Positions 31,920 to 43,549 of a DNA stretch of 64,000 bases are shown piece by piece (the stretch's first letter is position 1; each line of letters begins with the position of its first letter). This DNA is from Ceratotherium simum simum (taxonomy: Eukaryota; Chordata; Mammalia; Perissodactyla; Rhinocerotidae): NCBI RefSeq assembly GCF_000283155.1, contig NW_004454166.1, forward strand, positions 16,882,230-16,946,229. Direction: 5' to 3'. A program made the position numbers and the translations under genes. The notes below the pieces were generated by a model. It was not told the DNA's origin, did not search any database, and saw nothing but the letters and a program-made list of their open reading frames with translations.

Positions 31920-34135
31920 TGATTTTAAATGACACATTCACAGTTTTCTAAATTCTCATATATACATGGGTTTGCCTTTGGTCTTCTTTTAAATTGATCA
32001 GTCTATCTAAATCTGTGCCATTTTGTTCAGCTGTTTTAGTTACTATACCTTCCTTCTGTTATATCATATGTTATTCTTTTAAAAAGTGTATGGAGTGTAT
32101 ACTAGAGACTCTTAAAATTACCCTTCTACATGAACTTTATGTCAGCTCCACAAAGTCTCTCAGAAATCCTATTGAGATTTTCACTGGAATCACATTGAAT
32201 TTATAGATGAATTTTGAGAGAACTGACAACATTTATGATATTGTCTTCCCATCCAGGAATATGTCTCTTCATCATTCACGTCTTCTTTGATGTTTGTTAG
32301 GGAAATTTTGGTGTCATCTTCTTATGGGTCATGCACATTTCTTGATAGGTTATCTTCTTGGTGTTTTATAACTTGTCTTACTCATGGGAATGGGATTCTT
32401 GCTCCCATTATATTGTCTGATTATTGTTGGTATATAGGAAAGCCATCGACTTACGAATATTTATCCTGTATCTAGTTACTTTGCTGAATTCTGTTCTAAG
32501 AGTTTTTAGGTTGATTCTCTTGCGTTTTTTATGTAGACGATTCTATCTGCAAATAATGGCAGGTTTGTTTCTTCCTTTCCATTTCTTCTACTTCGTTTCT
32601 TTTTTCCAGTCTTTTTACATTGGTTAGGATCTCCAGAATAATTGTGAATAATATGGTAGTGATATTGAGTATTTTTGGTTATTCCTGACTTTAATTGGAG
32701 TAGCTTTGTCATTATGTTAAGTATTTGAGGGAGATTTTTGAGAGAGAACCCTTTGTGGAAGTTCTAAAAAATTCCTAGTGAATTATATTGATCAATTTTT
32801 TTTTAAATCTCAAACTATCTCAGAAGACCTAGGTTGCTGTTTTTTTTTTTTTTTGAGTTGTATTGCTTTTGTAATTTAGTGCCATATCTTATTTGCTGAC
32901 ATATATGTAGGAATTTTGGATCTGTATTTATATAAGATTTATCTATGATTTTCTCTCATTTAAATTATCCTTGCCCAGTTTTAAAAGGATAAGTATATTG
33001 GCTTTGTAGCAAGAATTAGGATGCTGCCCTCTCCACAGCAATTTAGAAAACATAGATGTAATGTGTTTATTGATTATTTGGTAGAATTTGCTAGAAAAAT
33101 TATTTGAACATTCCCAATAATTTTATAATTCAAATTTCTTCCTCTGATTATTAGTCAATTTAGGTTTTCTATTTCCTCGAGTCAATTCTGGGTAACTTTT
33201 ATTATTTAGAAACTGATCATTTTGTGTGCATTTTAAACTATATTAATATAAAGTCTTCCTTCCTCCTTCCCTCTGTCCCTCCTTCTAATTCTATAGTTAC
33301 AGCCATCCGCTCATTTCTTAATATTTTAATTTTATTTTTCATTTTCTTGGCTAGACACGTGGGGGGGAAGTGGGGTTAGCTATTTTATTGGTAATTTCAA
33401 AGGCCTTGCCCTTGTTTTTATTATCAAGTCTTTTGTTTTCTGGTTCTTTAACTTCTGATTATTTTTCTTCATTTTCTACTTTCTTTTGGTCTATTTTGAT
33501 TTTTTTCTCCACTTCTTTTTTGAGCGATTGCTTTGGAAATATCCCATGGGCTTTGCTATGTAGTACTTTTCATTGTTCATTTTTAAACAGGCTGCAGTTT
33601 GTTTTAATTTCTTTTTTAAAAAAATACTCCTCTAAATAACCTTTGGGTTACATTTCCAAGTGATTTAACTTTTTGTGGCTCTCTCTTTAAGTTTTAGTTT
33701 TATTGCTTCGTGGTCAGAGAATATGGTCTGTGTAATTTCTCATTTAAAAAAAATTATTGAGGTTTTCTTTGTGGCCTATCACATGATCAGTTTGTAATTG
33801 TTCCATGCATTTTTGAAAAGGTGTGCATTGTTTTATAAGTACATATAAAAATAGATTGAACCAACTAATTGTGTTTTTCAAGCCCTTTATTGCCTCTTTT
33901 CTTTTAGTCCTCATGATCTGTCCATTTCTGGGAAGTATGTTGCAGTCTCCTATTATAACTAATTGTTTTTTCCATTTCTCCTCGTATTTTCAACAGTTTT
34001 GTTCTATGCATTTTATGGATACGTAAAATTTTATATCAATTTAAAAAATCTTTTTATCTTTTGTAATTTTTTTTTGCCTTGGAATCTGTTACCATTTCAG
34101 CTTTTTATTGACATATGCCTGGTATCATTTTGTTC
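31920..34135 (-). pseudogene. Old L1 ORF2 remnant, reverse
   Basis: Antisense L1 text is recognisable ('gaatcacattgaatttatag', 'tcttcccatccaggaatatg', 'tagttactttgctgaattct', 'ttgcttcgtggtcagagaat'). The order runs from the ORF2 C-terminal side at left to the endonuclease side at right. The frame is shattered and no open piece exceeds about 90 codons. It is more decayed than the L1 at 17-23 kb. Confidence 0.7.
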
Positions 34136-34139
34136 ATCC

Positions 34140-34260
34140 TTATTTTTTTAAAACTTTCTGTTTTAAAATAATTTAAGACTCAGAAGGAGTTGCAGATACA
34201 ATAGAGAGAGTTCCCATGTACCTTTGCTCAGCTTTCCTCATTGATAACATCTCACATCAT
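34140..34260 (+). mobile_element. Old L1-associated repeat, third (short) copy
   Basis: 'aaaataatttaagactcaga', 'agttgcagatacaatagaga' and 'ttgataacatctcac' match the start of the family at 11600 and 31235. Confidence 0.55.
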
Positions 34261-34339
34261 CATAATCCCTTCTATTTTAGCCTTTCTGGGTCTTTTTGTT
34301 TTAGTTCCTGACCTACTTTGCATCTCTCTCTTTTTTTTA

Positions 34340-34740
34340 TTTACGGTTTTATAAAAAATTATTTTATTGAGGTCACATTGGTTTATAACATTGTGTAATT
34401 TCAGGTGTACATTATTATGTATCAGTTTCTGTATAGACTGCATCATGTTCACCACCAATAGTTTAGTTTTTATCTGTCACCATACATGTCACCTTTACCC
34501 CTTTCACCCTTCCCTCACCCCATTCCCCTCTAGTAACCTCTCATCTGTTCTGTTTGTCCATGTGTTTTTTATTTTCCGTATATGAGTGAAATCATGTGGT
34601 GTTTGTCTTTCTCTGTCTGGCTTATTTTGCTTAACATAATACCCTCAGGGTTCATCCATGTTGTCGCAAACGGCGTGATTTTGCCTTTTGTTATGGCTGA
34701 GTAGTGTTCCATCGTGTGATACCCTGTTTTTTAACAGGGG
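34340..34740 (-). mobile_element. Younger L1 3' end (3' UTR and last part of ORF2), reverse
   Basis: 'attttattgaggtcacattg', 'aatttcaggtgtacattatt', 'catgttcaccaccaatagtt', 'tatgagtgaaatcatgtggt' and 'atggctgagtagtgttccat' are the antisense of an L1 3' end that I recall from horse and carnivore genomes. It is 5'-truncated after about 400 bp, the usual fate of L1 insertions. Confidence 0.7.
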
Positions 34741-34744
34741 AATT

Positions 34745-35640
34745 TATATACCATCCATGTTTATTGTGATCACTTGTTTAAGTTTCAACTTCTTTCTGCC
34801 ACCTTATTTTGCTTTTGGTTTTCTATGATGTTTTTTCCTGCTTATTGTTGGAAAAATTTTCTTTAGTTTCTCCTTTTCCTTCTTCCCATGTTTTCCCTGC
34901 TGCTTGTCCCCCCTACCTCATTGATTTGAAAGTCATAATCCTATTTCTCATTTCTTGCTTATGCTTAAATTTTTAACAAACGTATTTAAACTTGGGAAAG
35001 AATAAATTAGTATCTCTAAGTACCCTCCAAGAATCCCCCCCCGCACACACACAAATATTTGACCTTTAAATGCACTTATACTTTCCTTATCCTCTCTCCA
35101 TAATCCGTTCTTGGTTAATATGATATGGAATTTTAGTTCCAGCTTTAAAAAAATTCTGCATTATGTTTTTGGGAATTATGTGAGAGCTGCCTTGAGCTTC
35201 ACAGCTGTATTTCCAGTCACTGTTTAGACTTAACTTTGTTTTGTTGGGTTTCTTTCTCTTCCTTTTAAAATAGTCTGATGTCTTCTTTCTTGGATTCAGT
35301 GTCTTGAACGTTTTTCAGGAAAGGGCTGGAGGGACACCAGATCTTTGTGTCTCTGAAGAGGTCATTATTTTCCTCACAGTTGAGTGACGGGTTGGTGTGC
35401 TATTGAGTTCTAGGTTCAAGTCCTTTTTCTCAGAACCTTGTAGCCACTGCACTCTTGTCTTCTGGCCCTTGATCTCGCAGGTGAGAAGTCTGATGGTAGA
35501 ATGAGTCTTGTTTCTCTATAGGTTTTTTCCCCTCTCTCGAACCGTCTAGGATTCCTCTTTGTTCTTGGAGCTGGGCAATTATATCACTGCGTGTCTAGGT
35601 GTCTTGTTTCATTTCTCCTCCTCAGCACTTGGATCTTTGG
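34745..35640 (-). mobile_element. Old L1 inter-ORF/ORF1 region, reverse
   Basis: It continues the old L1 beyond the younger insertion. 'gaagaggtcattattttcct', 'cttgtcttctggcccttgat' and 'gtgtctaggtgtcttgtttc' correspond to the ORF1-side antisense sequence seen at 20.3-20.7 kb. Confidence 0.55.
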
Positions 35641-35754
35641 CTCTTGTGCTCTGGAGAGATGAGTGAATATTGGATCAATATTGGGTCTCCAGGGTAGAGA
35701 GACAGGGAGGCCCCAGCAGCCAGGTTGCTTGTGATGCAAGTGCGTCTGGACAGC

Positions 35755-35905
35755 TGGTCGACCCTCTCCAAGCCTCACATTTCTCATCTGGAAAAGGCTC
35801 CTACCACGTAGGGTTGTTGGGAAATGAAACAGGACCCAGCTAGCAAAGGTTTAGGACAGTGTCTGGCACAGAGTAAGTAGTTGATAATGGGAGCTGTTCT
35901 TTCCA
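35755..35905 (+). mobile_element. MIR SINE, forward
   Basis: 'cctcacatttctcatctgga', 'tagggttgttgggaaatgaa' and 'gtctggcacagagtaagtag'. Confidence 0.8.
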
Positions 35906-36118
35906 TAATTCCTTGGAGGTATCAGAGATGGAGGAAGGCATGGGCTTTTAAGCTAGACTTTGAAGATGGACAAGATAGGACCTTCTCTGAGCCTCTGTCT
36001 CTCTACTCAAAATGATGGAGCTTGATAAGTTTGTTGGTATAGTTCTCCTTTTTTTTTAATTTACTAAAGAAGAACGGTGTGATGGGAGATAATTTCTCAC
36101 TCCTGAATCTTAAGTGTG

Positions 36119-36256
36119 GTCTCTTCTCCCCCATTCTCCCTCTCTCTTCTTTCTCTCTCTTTCTCTATTTCTTCTCTCCTCTCTCTTCTCTTCTTTCTCT
36201 CTCTGTCTTCTTCTTCTCTCTGTCTCTTTTCTTTCTTCTCTTCTTTTTTCCATTGT
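36119..36256 (+). repeat. Long polypyrimidine (CT-rich) tract
   Basis: About 140 nt of almost pure C/T with only a handful of purines. The minus strand is polypurine. Its translated frames are low-complexity Ser/Phe/Leu and not genes. Confidence 0.85.
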
Positions 36257-36444
36257 ATTTGGTCTTTCTGGTTAATGTGACTGTTGAAGGCAGGATCCAG
36301 GGCTTCAAAGAGCCTTTAAATTGCCAAAGAGAAAGGACTGCAGACTTGCCTCTGGGACCTGTTTTGATGGAATAAATGAAAAGTTAGATGTCCTCGTGCA
36401 TGATCTGTATCTGGCACAGCCTCTGATGTCTCCTCTCTGTCTGT

Positions 36445-36530
36445 TGCCACTCTACTGGGTATAAATGCACCTCTGTATCCCCAGGTCTTGCGTACAGTAG
36501 GTGCTCAGGAAATGCTTATGGAGCAGACAG
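36445..36530 (+). mobile_element. L2 LINE 3' end, forward
   Basis: 'cctctgtatccccaggtctt' then 'gtacagtaggtgctcaggaa'. Confidence 0.65.
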
Positions 36531-36599
36531 ACGATGAATCAGTGCTCCATTTTTCCTGCATGGAGAAATGATTGCTTCTCACTTCCCGGGGCCGGTCTT

Positions 36600-36930
36600 T
36601 TTTCATTTGCTGTTTTATAAAAGATTTTATTTGTGGTTGAATGACAGTCAGTTCTTTCAGGAAAACGAGAAGAACTGGTTTAGGACCATTGTGAAACTCC
36701 ATTTTAATAGCAACAAGACAGGGCTCTGGCAACTTCAAAAAGGGCAATCAAGAAATTCTTGTTTGCTCAACAGAAAGAGCTATTTAGGGGGGTTACATGG
36801 GTTCAAAGTCACTCCAAACTCCATATAATTTTCAACTTCTAATGATTTTTTTAGCCACCAAGATAATTAGTGAAAGTGTAATTTATTTAGAGGGAGTGTT
36901 CTAGGTTGGTTTCTCCAAGTTGACGACTGT
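36600..36930. other. Candidate conserved noncoding element
   Basis: Repeat-free, AT-rich, without low-complexity decay. Homeodomain-type cores occur in 'ctaatgattt' (36839) and 'ataattagtg' (36864). The 86-codon frame here has no domain. Inference from texture. Confidence 0.35.
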
Positions 36931-37024
36931 CCCAGGTGCATCTGGAAACATCACCAGAAGAAATTCAGCTGGGGAGAAGACAGGGTAGGGTATGATGTCC
37001 AGTGTTTTCTCTTTTCTTGGCGTG

Positions 37025-37330
37025 GTTCACAAAGCAAACATTTGTGTGCATCTTTTCTGCCTGGCACTGATGAGACGAGAAGAAAAGCAGGATGTGAACC
37101 TTGCCCTCAAATGGCTCGGCGTCCAGTGGAGGAAGCAAGATGGGAATGAATTATTGCAGTAGAGCGTGGTAAGTGCAGACTCTGCACCCAGCCCAGGAGA
37201 GCTGGAGGGTCAGGAAAACTGAAGGCTGGGAGAACGGTGGTGGGTGAGGAGGAGCTAGCCGTGGATGAGACAGGCAAGGGTGTTCTGGGCAATGGTTAGC
37301 GCATGTACAGAGGTTCTAGAGCGTGTGTGA
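37025..37330 (-). mobile_element. L2 LINE 3' region, reverse
   Basis: 'aaacatttgtgtgcatcttt', 'aaccttgccctcaaatggct', 'gcagtagagcgtggtaagtg' and 'caagggtgttctgggcaatg'. Confidence 0.6.
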
Positions 37331-37334
37331 AGTG

Positions 37335-38095
37335 CGCAGAAGCTTGAGTGCAGCCCGAGTGCAGCCCGAGTGTACGGTGCGTCTGGGCAGGGCGCAGACC
37401 CGCATGCAGAGAGGGCTGGGGAGCCCCTGTTCCATCCCAGAGAAGCCGTTGCCGCTCAGCTACAGCCAAGGGTGGCCACGTCAGAACAAAGGCCCAGTGT
37501 AGCCAGATCTTCCAGTTTATTTTTAAGGGAAGCTCTAAATCTGGAGTTTTATGTAAAATTTCCTAAATTTCAAATTCCGGCAACTAATTGAGAAAAAAGT
37601 TAAATAATGTGAAACTCCAAAAACCCCATTCCAGGCCACTAGTTCGTGAAACCTGTTTAGGGGATGGAGAGAAGTGAGGATGAAGAGGGCCTCGGGCCCC
37701 ACTCACCTGGCCTGGACTGTGCCAGTCCACAGCCAACGTCAGGCGGGAGGGCTTCGCCTTGAATTCTGACACGGAGTCCAGGTGACTCTGGAGAATCTTC
37801 TCTTCCCCTGTCCTTACTTGACTGTTGCTCAGGGAGTGGGAGTTCAAAGAGTTTTAGGTTTTTTTCCTTTAACTCCTTTTTTTTCCTTTCTAAATCTGGA
37901 TGGGGAATGTGATGGTGATAGTTGAGGCTGGTTTGCCTCTTAGAACGTCTGGCCTCCTCTTGGCCCCCTGCTCCCACCCTGCACCGTTCTGATCCCATGT
38001 GGAATTTATATCCTTTCCACCCTCCTCTTTTGCTTTGATGGAGAACAGAGTGAGGTCCAGATAAATACACTCTTGGGCCTAAACTAGCCACAATA
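37335..38095. other. Gene-free stretch
   Basis: A tiny tandem duplication, 'gtgcagcccga' twice, lies near 37350-37371. 37500-37620 resembles an old transposon but is unclassified. A 147-codon minus-strand frame has no domain. Confidence 0.35.
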
Positions 38096-38104
38096 GCCAT
38101 GAAT

Positions 38105-38745
38105 GCTCATCTTCCCTCTGAAGTAGATGAATAAATATTTTATTTAAAATTCTTTGTTCTTAAATACATAACACAAAGATGTCCAACAGAAATAGAATGA
38201 AAGCCACATGTGGAACTTTAAATTTTCTAGTAGCGACAATAGAAAAGGAAAAAGAAACTGGTGAAATTAATGTTAATAATATATTTTCTTTAACCCAGTA
38301 TCTCCAAAATGTTATCATTTCAACATGTAACCAATATAAAAATTCTCTCTTTTTTTTTTTTGCTGAGGAAGATTGTCCCTGAGCTAACATCTGTGCCCGT
38401 CTTCCTCTATTTTGTATATGGGACGCCGCTACAGCATGGCTTGATGAGCGGTGCGTAGATCCACGCCCGGCATCCAAACCAGCGAACCCTGGGCCACCAA
38501 AGCAGAGCTCGCGAACTTAACCACTATGCCACCAGCCTGGCCCCCAATATAAAAGCTTTTGTTAAGCTTTTGTTAAGCTTTTATCCATTTTTTATTTTGT
38601 ATGAAGTCTTCCACATTGGTGTGTATTTCGCACGTCCAGCACGTCTCACTTTGGATTGGCCACGTTTCGAATGCTCAGAGTCACATGTTGCAGGTGGCAG
38701 CCATATTGGACACTGTGGATATGCAGGTGCATGTCCAGAGGAGAA
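38105..38745 (-). mobile_element. Nonautonomous hAT-type transposon, reverse, split by an ERE SINE
   Basis: Right part: 'ggtgtgtatttcgcacgtcc', 'ccacgtttcgaatgctcaga' and 'gcagccatattggacactgt'. Left part: 'gaaagccacatgtggaactt'. These match the reverse of the element at 25755-26085. The SINE at 38342-38543 divides it. Confidence 0.65.
38342..38543 (-). mobile_element. ERE SINE, reverse
   Basis: Poly-T at left, then 'cctgagctaacatctgtgcc', 'gacgccgctacagcatggct', 'tgatgagcggtgcgtagatc' and 'cttaaccactatgccaccag'. Exact 11-bp target duplications ccaatataaaa lie at 38331-38341 and 38544-38554. Confidence 0.95.
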
Positions 38746-38807
38746 GGTGGTATTCCACAGATACAGAAGAGCGTACAGGCCAGCTGTGAACCAGCTGTTT
38801 AAAAGGA

Positions 38808-39325
38808 CACACTTGATCATGCTTCTCCCCTGCTTGAGCCTTGGTCAGCTCTCCATTCTCCTCAGGGTGGAATTCCGCCAGCTGTGTCCTCTCTCCAGCC
38901 CCATCTCGCACCCTCCCTCTCTCTGCCCCACCAGACTGGCCTTCTCTTCCTTCCTCAAAAATGCCAAGGGCCTTCCAGCCCCCACACATGCTGTTCCCAT
39001 TGCCTGGATTGTGCTCCCCCCTTCCCCTCCCTTTGCCTGGCTGCCACCAGACCATTTTTCAGGTTAAATATCAATTTTTCAGGGAGGTCTTTCTTAATCC
39101 CCCCAGCTCCCAACTCCAACCTAGATTGTTTTCCCCGTTTGATGCTGTCCTGGGGAGAGAGAGGGTCTCTTTCTTCTCAGCACCTAGCACAATTATAATT
39201 CTACCCCATTAGATTGTGTACCCCAAGAATGCAAGGACCCTGAGTGTTTTGTTTGCTTGTTTTATGCGCAGCATAAGCTCATCTAGTGGCTACAGAAAAT
39301 AGATGATCAATAAATATGAGATGAA
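38808..39325 (+). mobile_element. L2 LINE 3' region, forward, long
   Basis: 'ctgcttgagccttggtcagc', 'gctgttcccattgcctggat', 'agggaggtctttcttaatcc', 'agaatgcaaggaccctgagt' and 'tgatcaataaatatgagatg' give the complete L2 3' order. Frames of 100-165 codons on the plus strand are read-throughs of it. Confidence 0.85.
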
Positions 39326-39464
39326 TGATGCCGGCCTGAGACTGTAGACTAACCGGGGCCCACAAGGCCCTCCAAGGACCCAGGCCCCTAACAGTGAGGC
39401 CAGGGGTCAGCCCTGTGGCCGGGGCTCGATCTCCTGCTCTCTCTCTCTCTGTCCCTCTCTTGGC

Positions 39465-39680
39465 TGGCTTTTGGTTGCCTGTAAATTATATTTTTGGTGG
39501 CTGTTAATAAAAATATAGGGCTGGGGAGAAAAAAAAAGACTTCTCCTAATAGAATTTTATTAAATGGCACTAGTTTAAAAATGTCTCGTAAAAAGTTAAT
39601 TAATTTGGGATTTGGGGATGAAAGGCGTGATATAAATGTCAGTTATTATTATTACAATTTCAGCCTCACGCTTATGCTCT
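39465..39680. other. Candidate conserved noncoding element containing an ancient SINE tail
   Basis: AT-rich, repeat-poor. The segment 'gatgaaaggcgtgatataaa' (39618-39637) followed by TTATTATTATTA resembles tails of very old vertebrate SINEs, several of which are preserved as regulatory elements. The family is not assigned. Confidence 0.35.
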
Positions 39681-39689
39681 TGATCTAGC

Positions 39690-40975
39690 CCCTGATCTGG
39701 AGTTTCTCCTGCACCCGGGGACTGGCAGCTCCACTGACGTGCCAGAGGCAAATTTGAGCTTTGGGGGTCCACTGGGGACAGAGGGGACTTTGCCAAGTCA
39801 GGCCGTCCTGCCTTTTCATCTAGGATAATGCAAGGCCTTGAGGGCTAGCGCCACTGACTCAGAGCTGGGAGCAGTTCAGAGCAGGATGGTCTTGGCGCTT
39901 TGAGGAGCTCCCGGCTGAAGCAGCCAGGAACGTCAAGGTCACGTGCTTAGCCCGAGCCGGTCACGGAATCCTGGGGTGGCCGAGCTGCCAGGGCTCTGCG
40001 ACAGTCCACTCTCCTTTTTCTGAGGGAAACTGAGTTTGAAGAGGGGTGGCGGCTTGCCTCACCCAAGGTCACACAGCAAGTTAATTAAATTTATGGAGAA
40101 AAAGGCAGTGAAAGCAATTAGCGAAGTAGGGGAAACCTTCCCAAAAAAGGGGGATTCAGGCAATTTATAGGTGACAAGTCTAGAAACTGTTTTCCAAGGA
40201 AACAGAGTCCTGGGACTTCATGTGAGTTCACAGAGACAGATAGTCCTTCGCTCCTTCGTGATGTCCCGCCTTCGTTCCCCTGATTGCAGACACAGTTCCT
40301 AGAGGAAGGAACTCCAGACCTGACCCAGTGTGTAATTACTTCCGCGAGTTGCGGGGCGAGCTGGGATGTTCATCATCATCACGGCCCCTTACGTTTCTCT
40401 CCCGATTGTGGGCCAAGGAGTGAGGATGTGTGTGGTTCAGTTTCCTCCTCTCTGGAGCGGGGTGTGAAACACCTGTTGTAGGGTGTGATGGGGACCAGGT
40501 GGATGGGAGAGTGTGTGCCTGTGTGCTGTGTGCAGCCTAGGGGTCTCACACTTTAGACTCATCTGTACTCACTGAAAGGGAGACCGGTGGTCGGTATCCG
40601 GGGGAACCTTACCGGATGCCTGTTTCCACGACAGGATTCCTGGCCAAGTGCTTCTTGTTTCCAGTGATGGGTCTTCCCTGCAGGTGGTTCATTCACTTTT
40701 GCATGGCTCTGGGGCCTGCCTCCTCCTAACTCTCTGTGGCTCTCTAATCCTTGTGGATGGCGTCTCTTCTCGCCCCTTCCAAGTGAAGGCCCGCTGTTTT
40801 CCCACCCCACCTTTCGCTCAAATCATGTAGGTGAAGTGCCTAGCTCAGAGAAAGTTTGTAGAATGAAGGAGGGAAACAAGCTCATGCCCGTTTGGCTCTC
40901 CTGACAAAGAATCTGTCCTGAGGCCTTTTAGTGACTCCTTACGCACTGGTTGGTTGGGATCATCCGGAGAATTTG
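39690..40975. other. Gene-free stretch with a MIR relic
   Basis: A reverse MIR is supported at 40015-40110 ('cccaaggtcacacagcaagt'). The rest is GC-moderate unique DNA with no gene. Confidence 0.45.
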
Positions 40976-40979
40976 GGAA

Positions 40980-41180
40980 TCTGATAGAGCTGGATTTGAA
41001 CCTGGGCTCCTGCACTTAAACAAGATATTTAATCTCAGTATTTCGCCATTTCTTCATCTGGACAATTGAGACATAGAATACCTACCCCACAGCATCATTG
41101 TAAGGATGAAAAGAGGTGATGTGTGTAAAATTCTTAGTACACTGCCACATGCATAGTGAACACTCAGGTGGTACAAATGA
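40980..41180 (+). mobile_element. MIR SINE, forward, nearly full length
   Basis: 'tggatttgaacctgggctcc', 'catttcttcatctggacaat', 'cctaccccacagcatcattg' and 'actgccacatgcatagtgaa'. Confidence 0.85.
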
Positions 41181-41224
41181 TTATAGTACGCTCATGACAT
41201 TGACGTGATTTCCGTGTGACACCG

Positions 41225-41300
41225 TCTTGTCCTTCCTAGATAGCAAGTTCCTCGAGGTGTCTATCAAGTCCAGCCCAGGGCTTGACATATAGACTCCTTC
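41225..41300 (+). mobile_element. L2 LINE 3' end, forward
   Basis: 'tagatagcaagttcctcgag' then 'cagcccagggcttgacatat'. Confidence 0.6.
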
Positions 41301-41304
41301 TGGA

Positions 41305-42450
41305 ACCTTCTAATTCCCACGGCCACATGCCTTCTCTGATTATTGAATGACTGTGAACTGAACTGAGTTGAGAGTTCTGGGCTGTGTTATGAAGCTCAGG
41401 GTCAGGCCCTTGGGAGACGCTGTTTGAGACCAGGCGTTCCTCATCTCCCTGGCTGCTCTCTGAGGCTGGAACAGCTCTGATGTGGAGGCTTCTGAGCAGG
41501 TAGGAGGTCTCCCAGCCTTTTAGAATGGGAAAACAGCCAGTGATCGTCTTGACTAGAAGAACAAGTGCCACAGCTCTATTTTATGTTGTATTGTAAATAA
41601 AACTTTTACTCTCTGACTCCCCTCCCCACCCAAGAAAACCACAGCCGCCTCAGACTTTTGAAGGCCTTTGAATTTAAGGCCTGGAGGAACGCGCGAGAGA
41701 GGGATGAGTCCAGGACGTTTCCTTGATCGCCATCTTATTGTTGTTGACAAAGAGTGTCAGAATGGCGGCTCGTTTCCCCCTTGGTTGATGGCAGAGCTGG
41801 GCAGATTGCATTGAAGGAGATGCTATGGCCTCTCCAGGAAGAGAGCCACCTCCCCGCCCCTCATCTGTGTTGGATTTCAATAGGTGTTTCTCCTCTGGGT
41901 CATATGTGCAGTGCAACCTCATAAATGGTGTGGTGGAATTTTTGCTCTCTTTGTACCGAAGGCCTCAAGCACACACCATTGTTGTTGTCAACCCTGAATG
42001 GGGAAAAGGCAGAAAACCCGGCAGAACTCATTTCTCCCAGGTAACCCTGAAATTCAGAATATGACCATTCGGCGTAGAGGCAAAGCTAGTCAGAAGGCGG
42101 GATGGAGGAGGAGAGCAGAAACCGCCTCTCCCAACTTCATGGCATCTGAGTGGCAGTCTTCGCCTGGAAACCCAGATGCTCACACCTTTCTGTGGAATGT
42201 TTCAGGGCCTAAAAGAGAATTGCTGGCCCTCCCCTCCCCCCGGGACCTCACAGCTTTGCAGTTGTCAGATCAGAGGAGGGCTCAGAGGAGGTGTGTGGCT
42301 GTGGGAATTGGAAAGTTCTAGAAGGAATCTGGAGGCCCTCTCCTCTGACCCTGATGCTGAGATGTTTCAGACCAAAACTTACTGGATTAAAAGAAAGGAC
42401 ACATGTCATTTCATCAGACCCACCTGGTAGTTGCCATTTAAGTGCCTATT
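41305..42450. other. Gene-free stretch with an inverted YY1-like motif pair
   Basis: Unique DNA. CGCCATCTT (41728-41736) and AATGGCGGC (41761-41769) are oppositely oriented YY1-like cores. No transposon order is evident. Confidence 0.35.
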
Positions 42451-42454
42451 CTTT

Positions 42455-42580
42455 GCCATTCATCCATCCACGTAATTCTGAGTGCCCGCTGTGTGCCAGG
42501 TGTTATGCTAGGAGCCAGCTGTGCTGGGGTGAGCAGATGGGAGTCCCTGACATCATTTGGTGACAGGTGCAACCACTTCA
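42455..42580 (-). mobile_element. L2 LINE 3' end, reverse
   Basis: 'gagtgcccgctgtgtgccag' and 'ggtgttatgctaggagccag'. Confidence 0.65.
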
Positions 42581-42584
42581 GAAG

Positions 42585-43545
42585 GCAGTGCCCTCCTCCA
42601 GACAAGGTGTGTACACAGGGTCAGATCTGTCCCACAAAGTTGACGTCTGTGCACTTACTGGCTTGATAGGGAAGCTTCCTGCCTTCTTTCGTTTTGGAAT
42701 TGGGGGGGAGGTGCTATGAGATGATCCGTTTTCCTCCTTCTCCCCAAGATGAGAAACTAGACAGTGGCTGATTGATCTCTGCCTGTTTTTTCACTCTCAT
42801 AATGGCAGGGGTTAGGCTGAAATGCGGGCTCCCCAGTCCCCAGTCTAGATGTTGTGCTTGTATTAAATGGGATGATGGAGGAGAAGGCCCTGGAACAGAG
42901 CAAGGCCATGGTGGCCATAGCGGCACATGAGATGGCCTTGCTTTGACTTATGCATTGGAGTCTCCCTTATCCTACATGGAGGTAGTTTCTGGTTATTGCA
43001 AATGGCTGCCTGTATTTGGAAAAAAGGAACAAGAGGAATATTTCCATTGCCGCCCAGGTCCGACGGCTGGATCTTCGTGGTGGAAGTCCCATAACTCAAG
43101 GGGTCAGTGGCTGGAAGGCGGGAAGGGTCCCCTGATGTGAAGAGAACCTTTCTCTCCCCCGCGTCTCTCCAGACCTCTTTCTTCTCTGTGGTCTGGAGAC
43201 GGGAGTTGTTCGTACAATCCCTCAAAGGCATTTGCTTCTTCCTCATGGCTGATTCCATTGCATCCACACCACAAGATCATCCAACTTGAATGCCTCTGTT
43301 GTCAAGGGGCTCACTACCTACAAATTGTCCTTTTTCCCTGGAGGAGAATGTTCCTCTTCATCCTGAGCTCAGAGCTGCCTCCTTCTGATTTCTGTCCCCA
43401 GGGCCACAGAACCGTGTGCTCCCCCTGCACAGGACCACCCTCCCACAGTGAAGGGCAGGTCTCAGGGGCTCACACAGCTCAGCTCTGTCAGCCGCCACCA
43501 CGCTCGCTCCGCCTGGGAAAATACTGCCCGCCAACGTGTAAGTGT
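42585..43545. other. Gene-free stretch
   Basis: No domain-bearing frame or classifiable repeat was recognised. The 134-codon minus-strand frame at 42863-43267 has no domain. Confidence 0.35.
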
Positions 43546-43549
43546 GTCA

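Noticed and set aside
38570..39212. Plus-strand frames of 104-165 codons
   Set aside because: They read through a hAT element and an L2 tail.
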